DNA of 32,315 nucleotides from Parasitella parasitica (Eukaryota; Mucoromycota; Mucoromycetes; Mucorales; Mucoraceae): the NCBI GenBank assembly GCA_025201805.1, contig MU619268.1, positions 143,097-175,411 on the forward strand, written 5' to 3'. Position 1 is the first letter of the stretch. The number at the start of each line of letters is the position of its first letter. The position numbers and the translations under genes were made by a program. Of the stretch, positions 1-9,971 are shown in pieces. The notes below the pieces were generated by a model. It was not told the origin of the DNA. It ran no database searches and saw only the letters and a list, made by a program, of their open reading frames with translations.

Positions 1-757
1 AAAAAAGAGAACTATCAAATAATCGTATAATGCCTACCCATTTCAAGATTTCGTCTTGGTTGTATGCCTTGGTATCGACTTTTTCCAAATCATTCCACTC
101 CATCTTTTCAGTCTCATACAAACGGCGTTCAGGGGTTTTAGCAGCGGGCTCGTCACCGTAAATCCAGAAGAGGTAATTCAAGCCCTTATCTCTCTTCATA
201 CAAGGCTCAATATTGTCATCCAAGCCAAAGTAAGTACTACGGATCAATTGTCGACGACTTAAATTAGTAGCTCGAGAGGCAATCACCATAAAGTATTTAA
301 AATGTTGGGGTTGCATCTTGACAGTAGCAACAGGTGTGCTTGGTCTTTTACCGCTGCTAGTTTTGGGAGTGGTGGCGATAGCATCAGTGGTGGTGGGGTT
401 TATAGTAGGTACAGCTTCTTTTTGAATTTCTTCATTTAAAGCCTCCTCTTCATCCACTTGATTCGCTTCTTCTTCATCTTCAGCCTCCAAGCCGACTTTT
501 GTCGAGGCTGCAATATCATCTCCAGACATTCCAGATTTCTGGCTATCTGGACTGATACCAGTCGCATCATCAGGAACATGAGTAGAGATATTTGAGCTTG
601 AGCTGTCTAAATCAGCGTTGAACCATAAAACGAAAAATATGGCAACCAGTAACAAGCAGAATATAGTTCTCTTCTTTCGACCAAAACGAGCAGCACCAAG
701 CAAGGATGAATTTTCAGGTCTGGCGTTGTTTGGAAAAGGCAAATCTGAGCTTGCCAT
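1..757 (-). CDS. GT31-like (beta-1,3-galactosyltransferase-type) type II membrane protein, C-terminus outside window
   Basis: One open frame runs from an ATG at 757 leftwards to base 1 with no stop, so about 252 N-terminal residues are visible. Residues 1-30 are cytosolic-like and end in basic RKKR. Residues 31-48 form a single hydrophobic segment rich in F, L, V and I, then comes an acidic/Ser/Thr-rich stem (about 50-140). This is the layout of a Golgi type II glycosyltransferase. The lumenal part then has RRQLIRSTYFG (about residues 167-177), like the RR..IR.T(W/Y) block near the start of GT31 (Galactosyl_T) domains, followed by LNYLFWIYG. The DxD and catalytic regions lie off the window, so the family call rests mainly on this block. 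The ATG is directly preceded by CAG on the coding strand, so a 5' intron ending there is possible. An intron beginning near base 35 (GTAGGC) is also conceivable. It is divergent from the aldolase gene at 1214. Confidence 0.6.
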   Translation of the reverse strand, partial: MASSDLPFPNNARPENSSLLGAARFGRKKRTIFCLLLVAIFFVLWFNADLDSSSSNISTHVPDDATGISPDSQKSGMSGDDIAASTKVGLEAEDEEEANQVDEEEALNEEIQKEAVPTINPTTTDAIATTPKTSSGKRPSTPVATVKMQPQHFKYFMVIASRATNLSRRQLIRSTYFGLDDNIEPCMKRDKGLNYLFWIYGDEPAAKTPERRLYETEKMEWNDLEKVDTKAYNQDEILKWVGIIRLFDSSLF

Positions 758-1213
758 CTGAAATAAATAGATATAAAGTGGAAATAAAAAAATAAAAAAA
801 AGAGTGGAAAAAAGGGCGTTAAAGTCAAGCAGTCTGTTTATAATTTTGCGGGGCACACGAACAGGGTAAAAATTAGACATTGGGGATATTTTTAGCAACT
901 AATTTGCAACTGCTTTTTTGGTGGTGAGAGGCTTCCTTTTGAGCTCCATTTTAATGCTCGTGGCTTATTTTTAAAAAAAAAAAAGTTGTTCAGTGTGCCT
1001 GATCAAGAGAGATCATCCCAGCTGAGATCCGGACATTAGGGACATTATATACAAATTAATGCAAGCAGATGGGAAGGTAAGTGAAACTATTACGCGAGAA
1101 AAGGTGTGAGAAGTCTGTGTTGAATTGCTTATATTCAGATGACAAAAACTATAAATATGTGCCAAATCGCCATTATTTTTCTCTTTACTGTTCATTTTAA
1201 AAATAAAAAAAAA
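758..1213. promoter_or_regulatory. Shared intergenic region between divergent GT31-like and aldolase genes
   Basis: These 456 bp separate two divergent start codons, so they must hold both promoters. An AT-rich TATATAC-like stretch lies at 1045-1052. A-rich tracts precede both ATGs (971-984 and 1201-1213). I see no convincing long ORF or RNA gene. The assignment as a promoter is positional inference only. Confidence 0.4.
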
Positions 1214-2214
1214 ATGTCCTCTCTCGGCCGTGGTGTATTCGTTCCTGTACCTACCTTTTTCAAAGAAAATGAGGATCTTGATTTAGATGCCTTTGATAAG
1301 CATGTCGAGTATTTAGCCAATTCAGGAATTGCTGGTATTGTTGTATTGGGTTCAATGGGCGAAGCTGTGAATTTATCTGAACAGGAAAGAGCTCAAGTCA
1401 TTCAACAATGCTCAGAAAGTGTCAAGAAACACAATCCTAATTTGAAGATCATTGCCGGTACCTCCAGCCAAAGTGCTAGAAACACTATCTCCTACACTAA
1501 ACAAGCTGCTGAAGCTGGAGCAGGTTACGCTTTAATTCTGCCGCCTTCATTCTATAAGGGATCCCTGGATCACGATGCCTTGTACCGGTTTTATACATCA
1601 GTGGCAGATCAATCTCCTCTACCTGTTGTCATTTACAATTATCCTGGCGTTTGTCAAGGTCTTGACTTGAGTATCCCTTTGTTGGTTGAACTGTCAAAGC
1701 ATGCCAATATTGTTGGTGTGAAGGGGACTGACGGAAATGTTGGTAAAATGGCCAACTTGGTCAATAAAACCAATCCCAAAGGTTTGCTTTTAAAATGTGG
1801 TTGTGTGGTTGCCATGACAACAATTATGCTGACGGTTTATGTGATGTAGAGTTTACTTTGTTGGCTGGCTCTGTTGACTTCTTTTTACCTGAATTGATTA
1901 TTGGTGCAGTAGGGCTGATTCCAGGGGCAGGCAATGTCTTTCCTGCACTTTGTGCTCAAGTTCAAACGCTGTATGAAGAAAACAGGCTTCAAGAAGCCAT
2001 TGCATTACAAAGAAAGCTTGTCGAAGCCGATGATGCCCTTTGTAGATGGCATGGCATTCCTGGCACAAAGAGTTTTATACAAAAAAAGATGGGCTACGGC
2101 AATGGCATATGTCGCAATCCGCTCCAAAAGGTGGCTCAAGTGAATGCAGATGCAATTCAGGCAGCTGTAGATGCTGCATGGACATTAGAGCAAGAGTATC
2201 GTTTATCCAAATAA
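1214..2214 (+). CDS. DHDPS/HOGA-family pyruvate-dependent aldolase, two exons
   Basis: Exons are 1214-1781 and 1850-2214. The 68-nt intron (1782-1849) has a GT donor, CTGAC near 1830 and a TAG acceptor. Removing it turns two broken frames into one 310-residue protein, the usual length for the DapA/NAL superfamily. Family residues visible are GSMGE (46-50, substrate carboxylate loop), YNYP with the likely catalytic Tyr141, and VGVKGTD with the Schiff-base Lys170. The family cleaves or forms pyruvate-linked 2-keto acids through a lysine imine in a TIM barrel. In fungi members include 4-hydroxy-2-oxoglutarate aldolase and the L-threo-3-deoxy-hexulosonate aldolase of galacturonate breakdown. Fungi make lysine by the aminoadipate route, so a lysine-pathway role is unlikely. 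GS-x-GE resembles the HOGA1 type, but the exact substrate cannot be read from sequence. An in-frame ATG exists at 1139. I prefer 1214 because the extra 25 residues look like leader and 1214 follows an A-rich context. Confidence 0.9.
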
Positions 2215-2436
2215 ATACAAACTTGTCACATGTAGCAAAAGAAAAAATTTTCCGTTTAAAATCCCCAGGATATTGTCCGGTTCATACCACTTTCCTTATC
2301 TTTTTTTTTTTTTCCATTCAAACACTTTTTTTTCAATTTACTTGAACCATCTTCTATTTCAACTACTCCAGGCCGGACGTATCGATAGCTGCATTTTATT
2401 TTGAAATATAAATAAAAAATCAAAAAATATACAATC

Positions 2437-3929
2437 ATGGACACATCTTCACAACCACCACCACCACAACCGCAGGGAGAAAACTACGCAAATCAACAGC
2501 AAGAAGACTGCAGCATTTTATCACCCACCTTGGCAGATATATTAAGCGACGATCGCATCTTGAGGTTCTATCAATGCGTCAAAGATATCAAGACTCAAGG
2601 CTCTCCCAAGCAAACTGGCAGCATGTTCTTTGCTCTCTGCCACGCTCTCGGCGACACCGTCTCATTTTTAAAAGTGCCAAACATGTCCAAGATCATGTTT
2701 AGACAAGAGCAACAGATTTTCGCCGTCAATGTAGCTGGGACCCAACACGATACAGTCGTATTTGAACAACAGCCTCCACCTCAAGATCAATTGCAACACC
2801 AACAGCATCAGGATGCCCCATCTCTTGAGCCGCTCAAGATTGCCGGTAGCACTACCGGTTTAATGCATGATGTGGGTAGCACCCACTCATCAAATATCTA
2901 CTCCACCGTTGCCGCCGATGGATCGCCTCAGCATCTTCTTCAAGCGGCTCTAGCGTCGGTCTCTGCTCCTCACATAGATACACGTATGGTCAATGCCACA
3001 CCTCCTCCTCCAACAAAGAGAAAGGGTAATAATGAAAACAAGGATGGCGTAAAGAGAGCAAAGAAGGCTTCTCCTAGAGACAAAGAATACCCTGTTAGAC
3101 GTACGTATATCATGCGAATTTAGCGCCAATGGCTCACAAAATCTACTAATACTCAGGTAATGAGGTTATCCAAGATCTGCTCAAAGTCTCAGAGGCTGAT
3201 CTAATGCACCAAGCAAATATTGTGGATAGTGAAGTGAAATTAATCATTCAAGGTCACGAGCGTTCGACGAAACTTGGGATGCTTTCTCCTATCGATCGTT
3301 TCTCTGCTTTTGCAAATTTACTGGCCCATTTCGATTGTGATTTCGCTCCGAAAAACGCAGGTGTCTATTACAACTACGAATATTTTCAACTGTATTTGGC
3401 GTATCGTGATTTGGAGGCAGAGAAACAGCAACAACAGCAGATGGAAGGCGGCGACCCTCGACCTATTCTCGCTCAATGTCGAACTGAAATCGAAAAAGTC
3501 CTTGTAAATACTAATTGGGAAGCTATTCGTCGTCGTTTGACTATTGGTGAGCGCATCTGTCAAGTCTGTGGTGTTGTTGGCCGTGGCTTTTTACTCCTGA
3601 GCAAGCAAGTATCTGGCCGCAAATTGTTACACAACTTCAACACTGGTGAGTGGGGTGAGTTTATGCGGGAGTTCCAAAGACCTGAAAATAAACCCTTATT
3701 GGAGACACTCCAAACAAAATACTCCTCAGAGAGATTTTATGGTTCGCGTCAAGAAATAGTTCCCGTGGACAACACAAACGAGATCATTGCAGAGAGATTA
3801 AGTGAAGCCCGTCAAGGGATTGCCCCTGCTGACAACACTAATGAAACTATCGCTGAAACATTTAATGCTCATAATCAAGAAATCCCCCCCACTGACGACT
3901 CTGAAGAAGCGGTTAAAAAAACAGAATAA
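2437..3929 (+). CDS. Unrecognised protein with basic nuclear-localisation-like region and C-terminal 21-residue repeats
   Basis: Exons are 2437-3100 and 3157-3929. The 56-nt intron (donor GTACGT, CTACTAAT near the CAG acceptor) restores a 478-residue frame. I do not recognise the family. The order is: a Pro/Gln-rich N-terminus (1-25); a predicted folded block (about 28-100, with SPTLADILSDDRILRFYQCV); a Gln/Pro-rich linker; a Lys/Arg cluster (about 194-221, KRKG and KRAKK) that could be a nuclear localisation signal; a second folded block in exon 2 that starts soon after the intron and carries a single CxxC (ICQVCG, no partner pair seen); and an acidic tail of two full 21-residue repeats plus a shorter third copy (RQEIxPxDNTNExIAE). 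The coding character is strong: long exons, a clean intron, and an ATG after an A-rich leader. A regulatory or chromatin-linked nuclear role is only a guess from composition. Its 3' end converges on SF3A3. Confidence 0.75.
3744..3926 (+). repeat. 63-bp coding tandem repeat, about 3 copies
   Basis: Units lie at 3744-3806, 3807-3869 and 3870-3926, in frame at the end of the unrecognised gene. Units 1 and 2 share RQ(E/G)I.P.DNTNE.IAE. Unit 3 is diverged (NQEIPPTDDSEEA) and shortened. Base differences between units are frequent at third positions, which suggests the repeat is not very recent and has been kept as protein. Confidence 0.8.
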
Positions 3930-4543
3930 TCTTTGGTAAAAACATTTGACATATATATATAAAGCATATATACATATTTATACAATAAAATCAATGGCGG
4001 TGTTTATGCGCTGATTGATTGGATAGAACATATATTATATATGGCATCTTGCTTATTTTTAAAGTTCGAATGCAGTTGAAGCGGATCAAATCGTCGGCTA
4101 TCCCTGTTATTCACCACAAGAATGGCGGCTTTTGTTCCAATGTCATATTGTAAGCTTTGGGTTCTGGGGCCATCGTGGTCCAGCGTCTAATTGTACGGAC
4201 TGCTTGGCCAAAATCAGGTTGTTTGCTATTTTGCAATGCGTTCTATTATTTACCATCTACACTAAATTCAAGGGTTTTGAAGTGTCCTTTGCTTGCTTGC
4301 TTGTTTGGTGGTAAAAGTCCCTCAGGCACACAGGCACACAGGCACATAGGCACACACATCATGTCATGCATTTTATTAAGCCATATATACAAGAGCAGGC
4401 TTGTAGAAAGCTTTATATGGTCATTGTTTAGACAAGTCTCAGAGTCAATACTATCAATAATAATTACATTTTGTTAGCAGAGCTTATGATGTAGTAGAAA
4501 AAAGTGCAATTATCAAAAAATCTATTATTTTATAAGAAATAAA
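3930..4543. other. Intergenic region between convergent genes
   Basis: This region lies downstream of both flanking genes, so it should hold two 3' UTRs. TA-rich tracts (3950-3990, 4025-4042) could serve polyadenylation. Open frames up to about 106 codons exist (for example 4157-4477), but they show no recognisable protein and run through the octamer repeat. I see no tRNA or other structured RNA. Confidence 0.5.
4323..4354 (+). repeat. 8-bp microsatellite (CAGGCACA)4
   Basis: Three exact CAGGCACA units are followed by one TAGGCACA and a short CACACA tail, in the gap between two convergent genes. It is a simple-sequence repeat with no evident function. Confidence 0.9.
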
Positions 4544-6315
4544 TCAAAGAATGCCCTGTCTCTTGAGATCTTCGTAAGTCTTTTTGTTATACACATTCCC
4601 TTCTCCATCCTCGTATTCCTCGACTGTGTCAGCCCTGACTTCCTCACTAACACCCTCCTTCTTTTGTTTTTCATACACTAATTTGAATGGAGCAATTAGA
4701 ATAGCAATCAAGAGCCTTTTGAAATAACAAGACTTACATGCATAGGCATCATCAATTTTTGTAATTTCATGAAACTGCCTAGTGTTGGGTATGCCTAAAC
4801 AGCGCATGCCATGTGCATGTCTCCACTCTTGGAAATGCTTATCAAACGCCTTTCTACCCATATACACATAATTACCACAGATTTCGCAAGGATATTCAAC
4901 ACCTAGCCCATGGAGCTTGTAAAGCCAGTATGGGATCGGCTTGCCATCCCAACCAAGTGGTAGTTTCAGCGGGTTGTAAATCTTTTCGTCGCCTTCATCA
5001 TCAGAGTCTTGGTCAATAAGCTCAACTTTTTCTTTATCTTGCTCCAGCTGTCATTTTTGTTAGCAGCAGGTCAGATTCATCTGCTTTCGTACCACTTACA
5101 AGACGCTCTTTATCTGTTAATGCCTGTTTTCTTTCAACGTTTGATTTGCTTTCCTCTCTAAAATCAGCTAATGCCTCTGCGTATTTTTCAATCAAACGTT
5201 CTTTCCAAGCAATGGCTTTTCTCTTGTCATCTTTGACAACAACAGTGTTGTTATTGACGGTCTGTTCTTCCTCTAACTTCTTTTGTGCTTTGATATGTTT
5301 TTTAGCTGTTAAATGAGCATCGTACACAGTCTTTTTGGAGAATTGTTTCTGGCAGGCAGGGCAAAATAATTCTTCATTCTTGGTATCAACTTGCTCCCAA
5401 CCTTTCAGCTGACCCAACTCCCATTGTGTGTCGAATTCGTCGAGTGCTTCGTCTTCCAATTCGGCAATGTTGTAAAGAGGTTTTGCTCTACGGAAGAAAC
5501 TATGAAGGTAATCAAACAGACTATTGATGTACGTCTTGTATCCGTCGGTTGCTTTGATAGTTTTGGGATAGTTTGTAGCAAAATGATCAAATTCGCTCAA
5601 GTATTGCAGGTAGTCTAACTTTTTGACTCCCTTCAAATTGATATAGAGTGTATGGAGTGTGTTCAAATCGAGATATCTGCCGAGACTTTCTTCACCAGAA
5701 AACATGTTTTCCAATTCTGCTGGATAGTTTAGATTTTGCTTGTTAATAAATCATTCTCTTTTCTGCAAACTACCTTGAAAATCCTCTTCGTCTTTCTTTT
5801 GGGTGGTGTGAATGTACTCCATCTCTGGTGGCTCTACTGTCTCGTTGGGATATTTACGATGATGTTCTTTGATGACCTTGAGACGCTCGTAGAACTCGCT
5901 GAATTCTGAAGAGCCTGTAAGTGCATCCATTTCTGAATTACGAAGCCTAATAGCAGCAGCAGCAGCAGCAAAAAAAAAAAAAAAACAAAAAAAAAAAGAA
6001 AGGTTATTTACTCGCGTTCATGCTGATATAACGGCATTATAGATGATTTACCCATTCTTATCTTGATACAGCTCAGATAGATATGCGCTTTTATCGGCTA
6101 TGCGAGTCAAGAATTTATCGACTACGTGTTCATTATAAAGCTTTTCGCGATGAGTCTTTGCATCGTCCATGTATTGATCAACGATGGCTTGTTCAAGACG
6201 TTCCAGATCCTCATGCACACTGTGTTTATAGGAACAAAAAGTCAATATACATTACATGTCCCACCTATGGAAATAAGATGACATACGCTCTTTGCTTTTC
6301 AAGTACGTTATCCAT
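4544..6315 (-). CDS. SF3A3: Splicing factor 3a subunit 3 (SF3A3 / SAP61 / yeast Prp9 homologue), six exons
   Basis: Exons on the minus strand are 6287-6315, 6052-6219, 5774-5946, 5100-5719, 4738-5047 and 4544-4677, joined by introns of 67, 105, 54, 52 and 60 nt. They give a 477-residue protein (human about 501). SF3A3 belongs to the SF3a heterotrimer of the U2 snRNP and helps U2 bind the branch site. The N-terminus [19 protein letters not shown] and the [20 protein letters not shown] block match the family. A C2H2 finger is visible (Cys243, Cys246, His259, His265). The hallmark C-terminal block [19 protein letters not shown] leads into a second finger (Cys384, Cys387, His401, His407) and the closing [11 protein letters not shown]. 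The first exon is only 29 nt, so a simple ORF search misses it. Intron 3 ends in a NAGNAG acceptor, giving GCA-GAA or GAA at the junction. It is divergent from NAA35 with 169 bp between start codons. Confidence 0.95.
5947..6051 (-). other. SF3A3 intron 2 with simple-sequence acceptor region
   Basis: On the coding strand this 105-nt intron starts GTAAAT. It has a long T-rich tract (complement of the A-runs at 5971-5998), then five GCT triplets, and ends TATTAG. The (GCT)5 block therefore sits between the pyrimidine tract and the splice site. It is nearly twice the size of the other introns of this gene, probably through slippage expansion. Confidence 0.7.
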
Positions 6316-6484
6316 GATTGAATATAAAATAATCAAGAAGAAAAGCTTTCAATTCTTCTGACTCCCTCCCCTCTTCTCTATAGTTCAACTCAGCCACCAC
6401 TATCATCAAAGCATCGAGGTTTAATTTGGTGTATCTATGTCTTGTAATCATTTTAAAACTTTTTTGCCAATTTTTCCACTCGGC
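6316..6484. promoter_or_regulatory. Compact divergent promoter of SF3A3 and NAA35
   Basis: Only 169 bp separate the start codons of SF3A3 (6315, minus) and NAA35 (6485, plus). The segment must contain both transcription starts and leaders, or the transcripts must overlap. No TATA box stands out. The promoter call is positional. Confidence 0.45.
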
Positions 6485-9066
6485 ATGCAGCATCCACTTG
6501 GAGATTTACATGGTAAATGAGCCATCTGTTTTTATTGTTATGACCCTAGAAAGCAGTTTTATAATGCAATTTAGACGCTTTTACCGAGTTAAATATCAAC
6601 ATACCCAACGTGGAGGAACAGCAAGAGTATCTCTTGCCGCAATGGAAAGATATTACTTTGTTACTCGATGAAGCAACAGACGGTAAAACAGGTATACTTT
6701 TTTTTCTAGACAAAAAAAATTAACGCATTAATAGACTTTGAAGTGGGCCAGTTGGTGCATTTACAATCGTTTACGTTGTTTGATGCTATGAGTGCTATTG
6801 AAATCATGGATCCGCGCATGGATACTGGTATGACAATAGAGGAAACATTCAAAAAGTTTGACATAGACAAGCGTTTGATGCCTGAGGACATATTGGGCAT
6901 AATGGATAGACTGATAGTGCGTGAAATGGCATGGATCTCGGGCCATTCGCTTGCGCAGACTGTGTATACTTGTATATATTTCCATCACATCAAGCACTTG
7001 AATGAATCATCTATGCCTACCTTGAAGTCTACTATGAGTGACATTCTTTATGGGGTGTTGAGATCTTATATTCTTGCAACTGTAAAATGCTGCCACTACA
7101 TATGGACTGAAATGACGCAGGGAAATGTTTACGAGGTATGTAATGGACAAGTGGTATACAAAGTATAAGCTAACTTGGAAAAAAAAATGACAGGAAGAAG
7201 ATTTTACAACCAACCTGTTTGGCCTAAGCTTCAACAATCAAAATCCAGATGTTATGATAATTAACGATATCGACTCTTCCGTCATGCTTTTAAACCATTT
7301 ATTAAATACAAAGATTTCGGGTAAATTGAGAGGCCACACATTACTGTTTATGCAAAATTTACACAAGTTATAAATAGAGTCGGAAAAGAACACTGTAAGA
7401 GCCATACTAAATAGAGTCGAAATCCGCAGATCATACCTCATGTCACTTGTATATCTGTCAAAACTTGAAGGATCGTTTCTGCCAACTGCAAAATCAGAAT
7501 TAACGAAAATTATCGAACTATTACAAAATGTGGATTTGTCTATTGGAAATGAAGTGTCAGATGCTTTTGATTCAAACATCAATCGAAAACTGACTTCACA
7601 AACGCCACCTCGTCCTGTTGAGTTATCCTCGCTTGAGGAATCATTTAAAGAATACGCCTTGCTGATTCAACGTCTATCCTCAATCTGTGATGTCAATGAT
7701 TATCCTTCTGTTAATTCACTCATGGTAACTTTATTCGATGCAAGGAAGAGTATGGTATTAATGTTTCATTGCAGAATTACTTTTTGAATTTTGCAGCACA
7801 TCAGCCGTATCCTGATGCCTTTTCTAGATCCAAATTAGTCGTAGGTGGATTTTATGAAAAAGCATGATTTTATATTCATGTTATTTAATAGTCGATATTC
7901 TTTCATAATCAGCGCATCTTTGGCACTATGGAAGTCTCCACATTTATACTAGAATCTATCAAAGAAACCGTTCAACCTCCACTTTGGTGGACTTCACCAA
8001 CTAGGCAACCTGCAAATGTCAATCCAGCTGAATTCATCAATGCACACGATACTTTGAAAGCCTATCTCGATAGAATCTCAGTAGTGTTTGTAGAGTACTT
8101 TAAAATTAACTGCCATAATAGATCTCGTCAAAGAAGAATGCTCTGCAAGGTTGTTGCCGAATGGGAAATCCTGCAAGAAGAGGCAGCAGGGGTAGACGAA
8201 GTTTTCCACGCTTTGGAGAGAGACCAAGAAGATGTGCAAACGCCATACTATTTTTCTTCTTGGGCGTATAATTTAAAGCTGACCATGATTGAAAAGATTT
8301 TGTACCTGGGATTTGAACTGGACCTCTATGGATCTCATGAATATATTATGATTTACTGGTAGAGAAGAGAGCAAAAGTGAAAGAAAAAACAGGCTATAAT
8401 GACATTAACATCTGCATCTCACTAGGTATATTCAATGTGTACTAGGTAGTCGAGCCTATTTGCTGGACCGTATTTCCAATTTTATGGACCAAACTATCAA
8501 GAAACCTGACGTTTACAATTATCTTGGTACGAGCCAAATGACGAACCACAGCAAAAAATGCTTATCTGAAGCAATGCTCAAGCTGTTGCTAACAATCAAG
8601 CATACAAACCAATTCGATCAGCGTGCCCTTGTATTTGATGATGAAGAAACTCGTTACGCACACCGGTTCAAGTCTTTCGTCTCGCTTATTTCGCCTCCCC
8701 ATCTAACCTACCAACAATATTCGGAGATTGTCAATATCGAAAATTTCGACGCACCGAGAATGAGAGAGATTATTAAAAACGACTTTGCAGAATCCAAAAA
8801 AACGTTGGAAGGTTTACTCACCATGACTCCTACAGAAACCAACACTGAAATGTGCCATGATGACTTCAAAGATGTAAGTTGTTTTCTATTTTGATTGAGG
8901 TCTCGAAAAATAAAACTAAAACTATCTCAAGGATATCAAAAATATGATCCGCACCATCGTTGCAAACAACATTGGGTTGAATTACATTAGCGAAACACCC
9001 CCAAAAACAAATCTCGATACCAAGTTTAAATATCATCCGTGGTTTCCTATAATAAGTAAAAATTAA
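6485..9066 (+). CDS. NAA35: NatC N-alpha-acetyltransferase auxiliary subunit NAA35/Mak10, nine exons
   Basis: Exons are 6485-6512, 6575-6691, 6735-7135, 7194-7320, 7378-7724, 7775-7840, 7913-8358, 8426-8873 and 8932-9066. They form one 704-residue frame (human NAA35 about 725). NAA35 anchors the NatC complex (with NAA30 and NAA38) on ribosomes, where NatC acetylates nascent chains starting Met-Leu/Ile/Phe/Trp. The signature stretch VGQLVHLQSFTLFDAMSAIE followed by IMDPRMDTGM lies in exon 3. Exon 7 has NRSRQRR and ends at the family block FELDLYGSHEYIMIYW, whose last codon spans the intron to exon 8. The C-terminus KFKYHPWFPIISK matches the family ending. The start is inferred: exon 1 is 28 nt and its frame needs the 62-nt intron, because the frame of exon 2 is closed upstream by TAA. 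Intron 2 is only 43 nt. The first-exon choice is the least certain part. Confidence 0.92.
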
Positions 9067-9971
9067 TCATAATATGGCTTGTAAGAATTAGAAATTATGA
9101 AAGCAATAAAAAAAAAGTCTGCTTGTGTTTTCATATATATTACATTACTTGCAGATCCTAATAAACTTGACAGACTCAATAATACCACTAAATGATAATT
9201 GAGAAGCTGAAAAATCTAGCAAAATTTCTACATTGGCAATGTCATTATTATATTAATTGAAGTTCGAGACTTTGCACCTTTGAGGCTGTAGAAGGATTAT
9301 CATTCTGTGTGGAGAATACAGAGTCGTTTGAAACTATGGATGCAATTGTTGATTTGCACTCAACAATTCATTTTACGAATTTCTATCAAAATTTTCATAT
9401 GAAGCAAAGGCAGGCTATTGCTCTATTACTACAATGATGGGCAAACAACACGAGATCTACAGTAATATGTCTAATAAAGGACTAGTTCTTTTATTTGTGT
9501 TTCTAGCTACCATTTACAGGTCTCTGTTGCATTGTGTTTTGCAGGTTCCAAAAGACCATTGCTGCCGAGAATTACACTAACCGTCCCTCTTGTTTAGTAG
9601 ATGTTAGCTGGCACAATTTCTACATGGGTACTTAAGTGATAAATTTTAGTACATACGCATCTCAAGCGCTTCTGGTATAACCCTGGAGGGTATAATCAAA
9701 CACTTGTATTTGCTCAAATTATTGAGTTTGGGGCAATGGTTTTACAGTCATTTTTTTATGCAAGCTATAGAATGCTTAAATATTACTTACTCTACTCACT
9801 CAAGCTTTATATAAGCTTTTCAACACTTTTTTCATTTGACTTACAGATACCATGTTATCAAGTGTCAAGGCAAAATTTTTCACTCGATGGGTCAAATAAT
9901 ATAGATAATTCTACTATACAATGACGTTGGTTTTTTTTTTTTATTAGACATCATTCTCGAATTAAGTATTA
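9067..9971. other. Intergenic region between convergent NAA35 and PPR genes
   Basis: About 900 bp between two 3' ends. It holds T-runs and short frames (for example 9736-9924), but no protein I recognise, no tRNA and no clear repeat. Confidence 0.5.

Noticed and set aside
4157-4477. 106-codon open frame on the plus strand between convergent genes
   Set aside because: No recognisable protein. It reads through the octamer repeat and lies in what should be two 3' UTRs.
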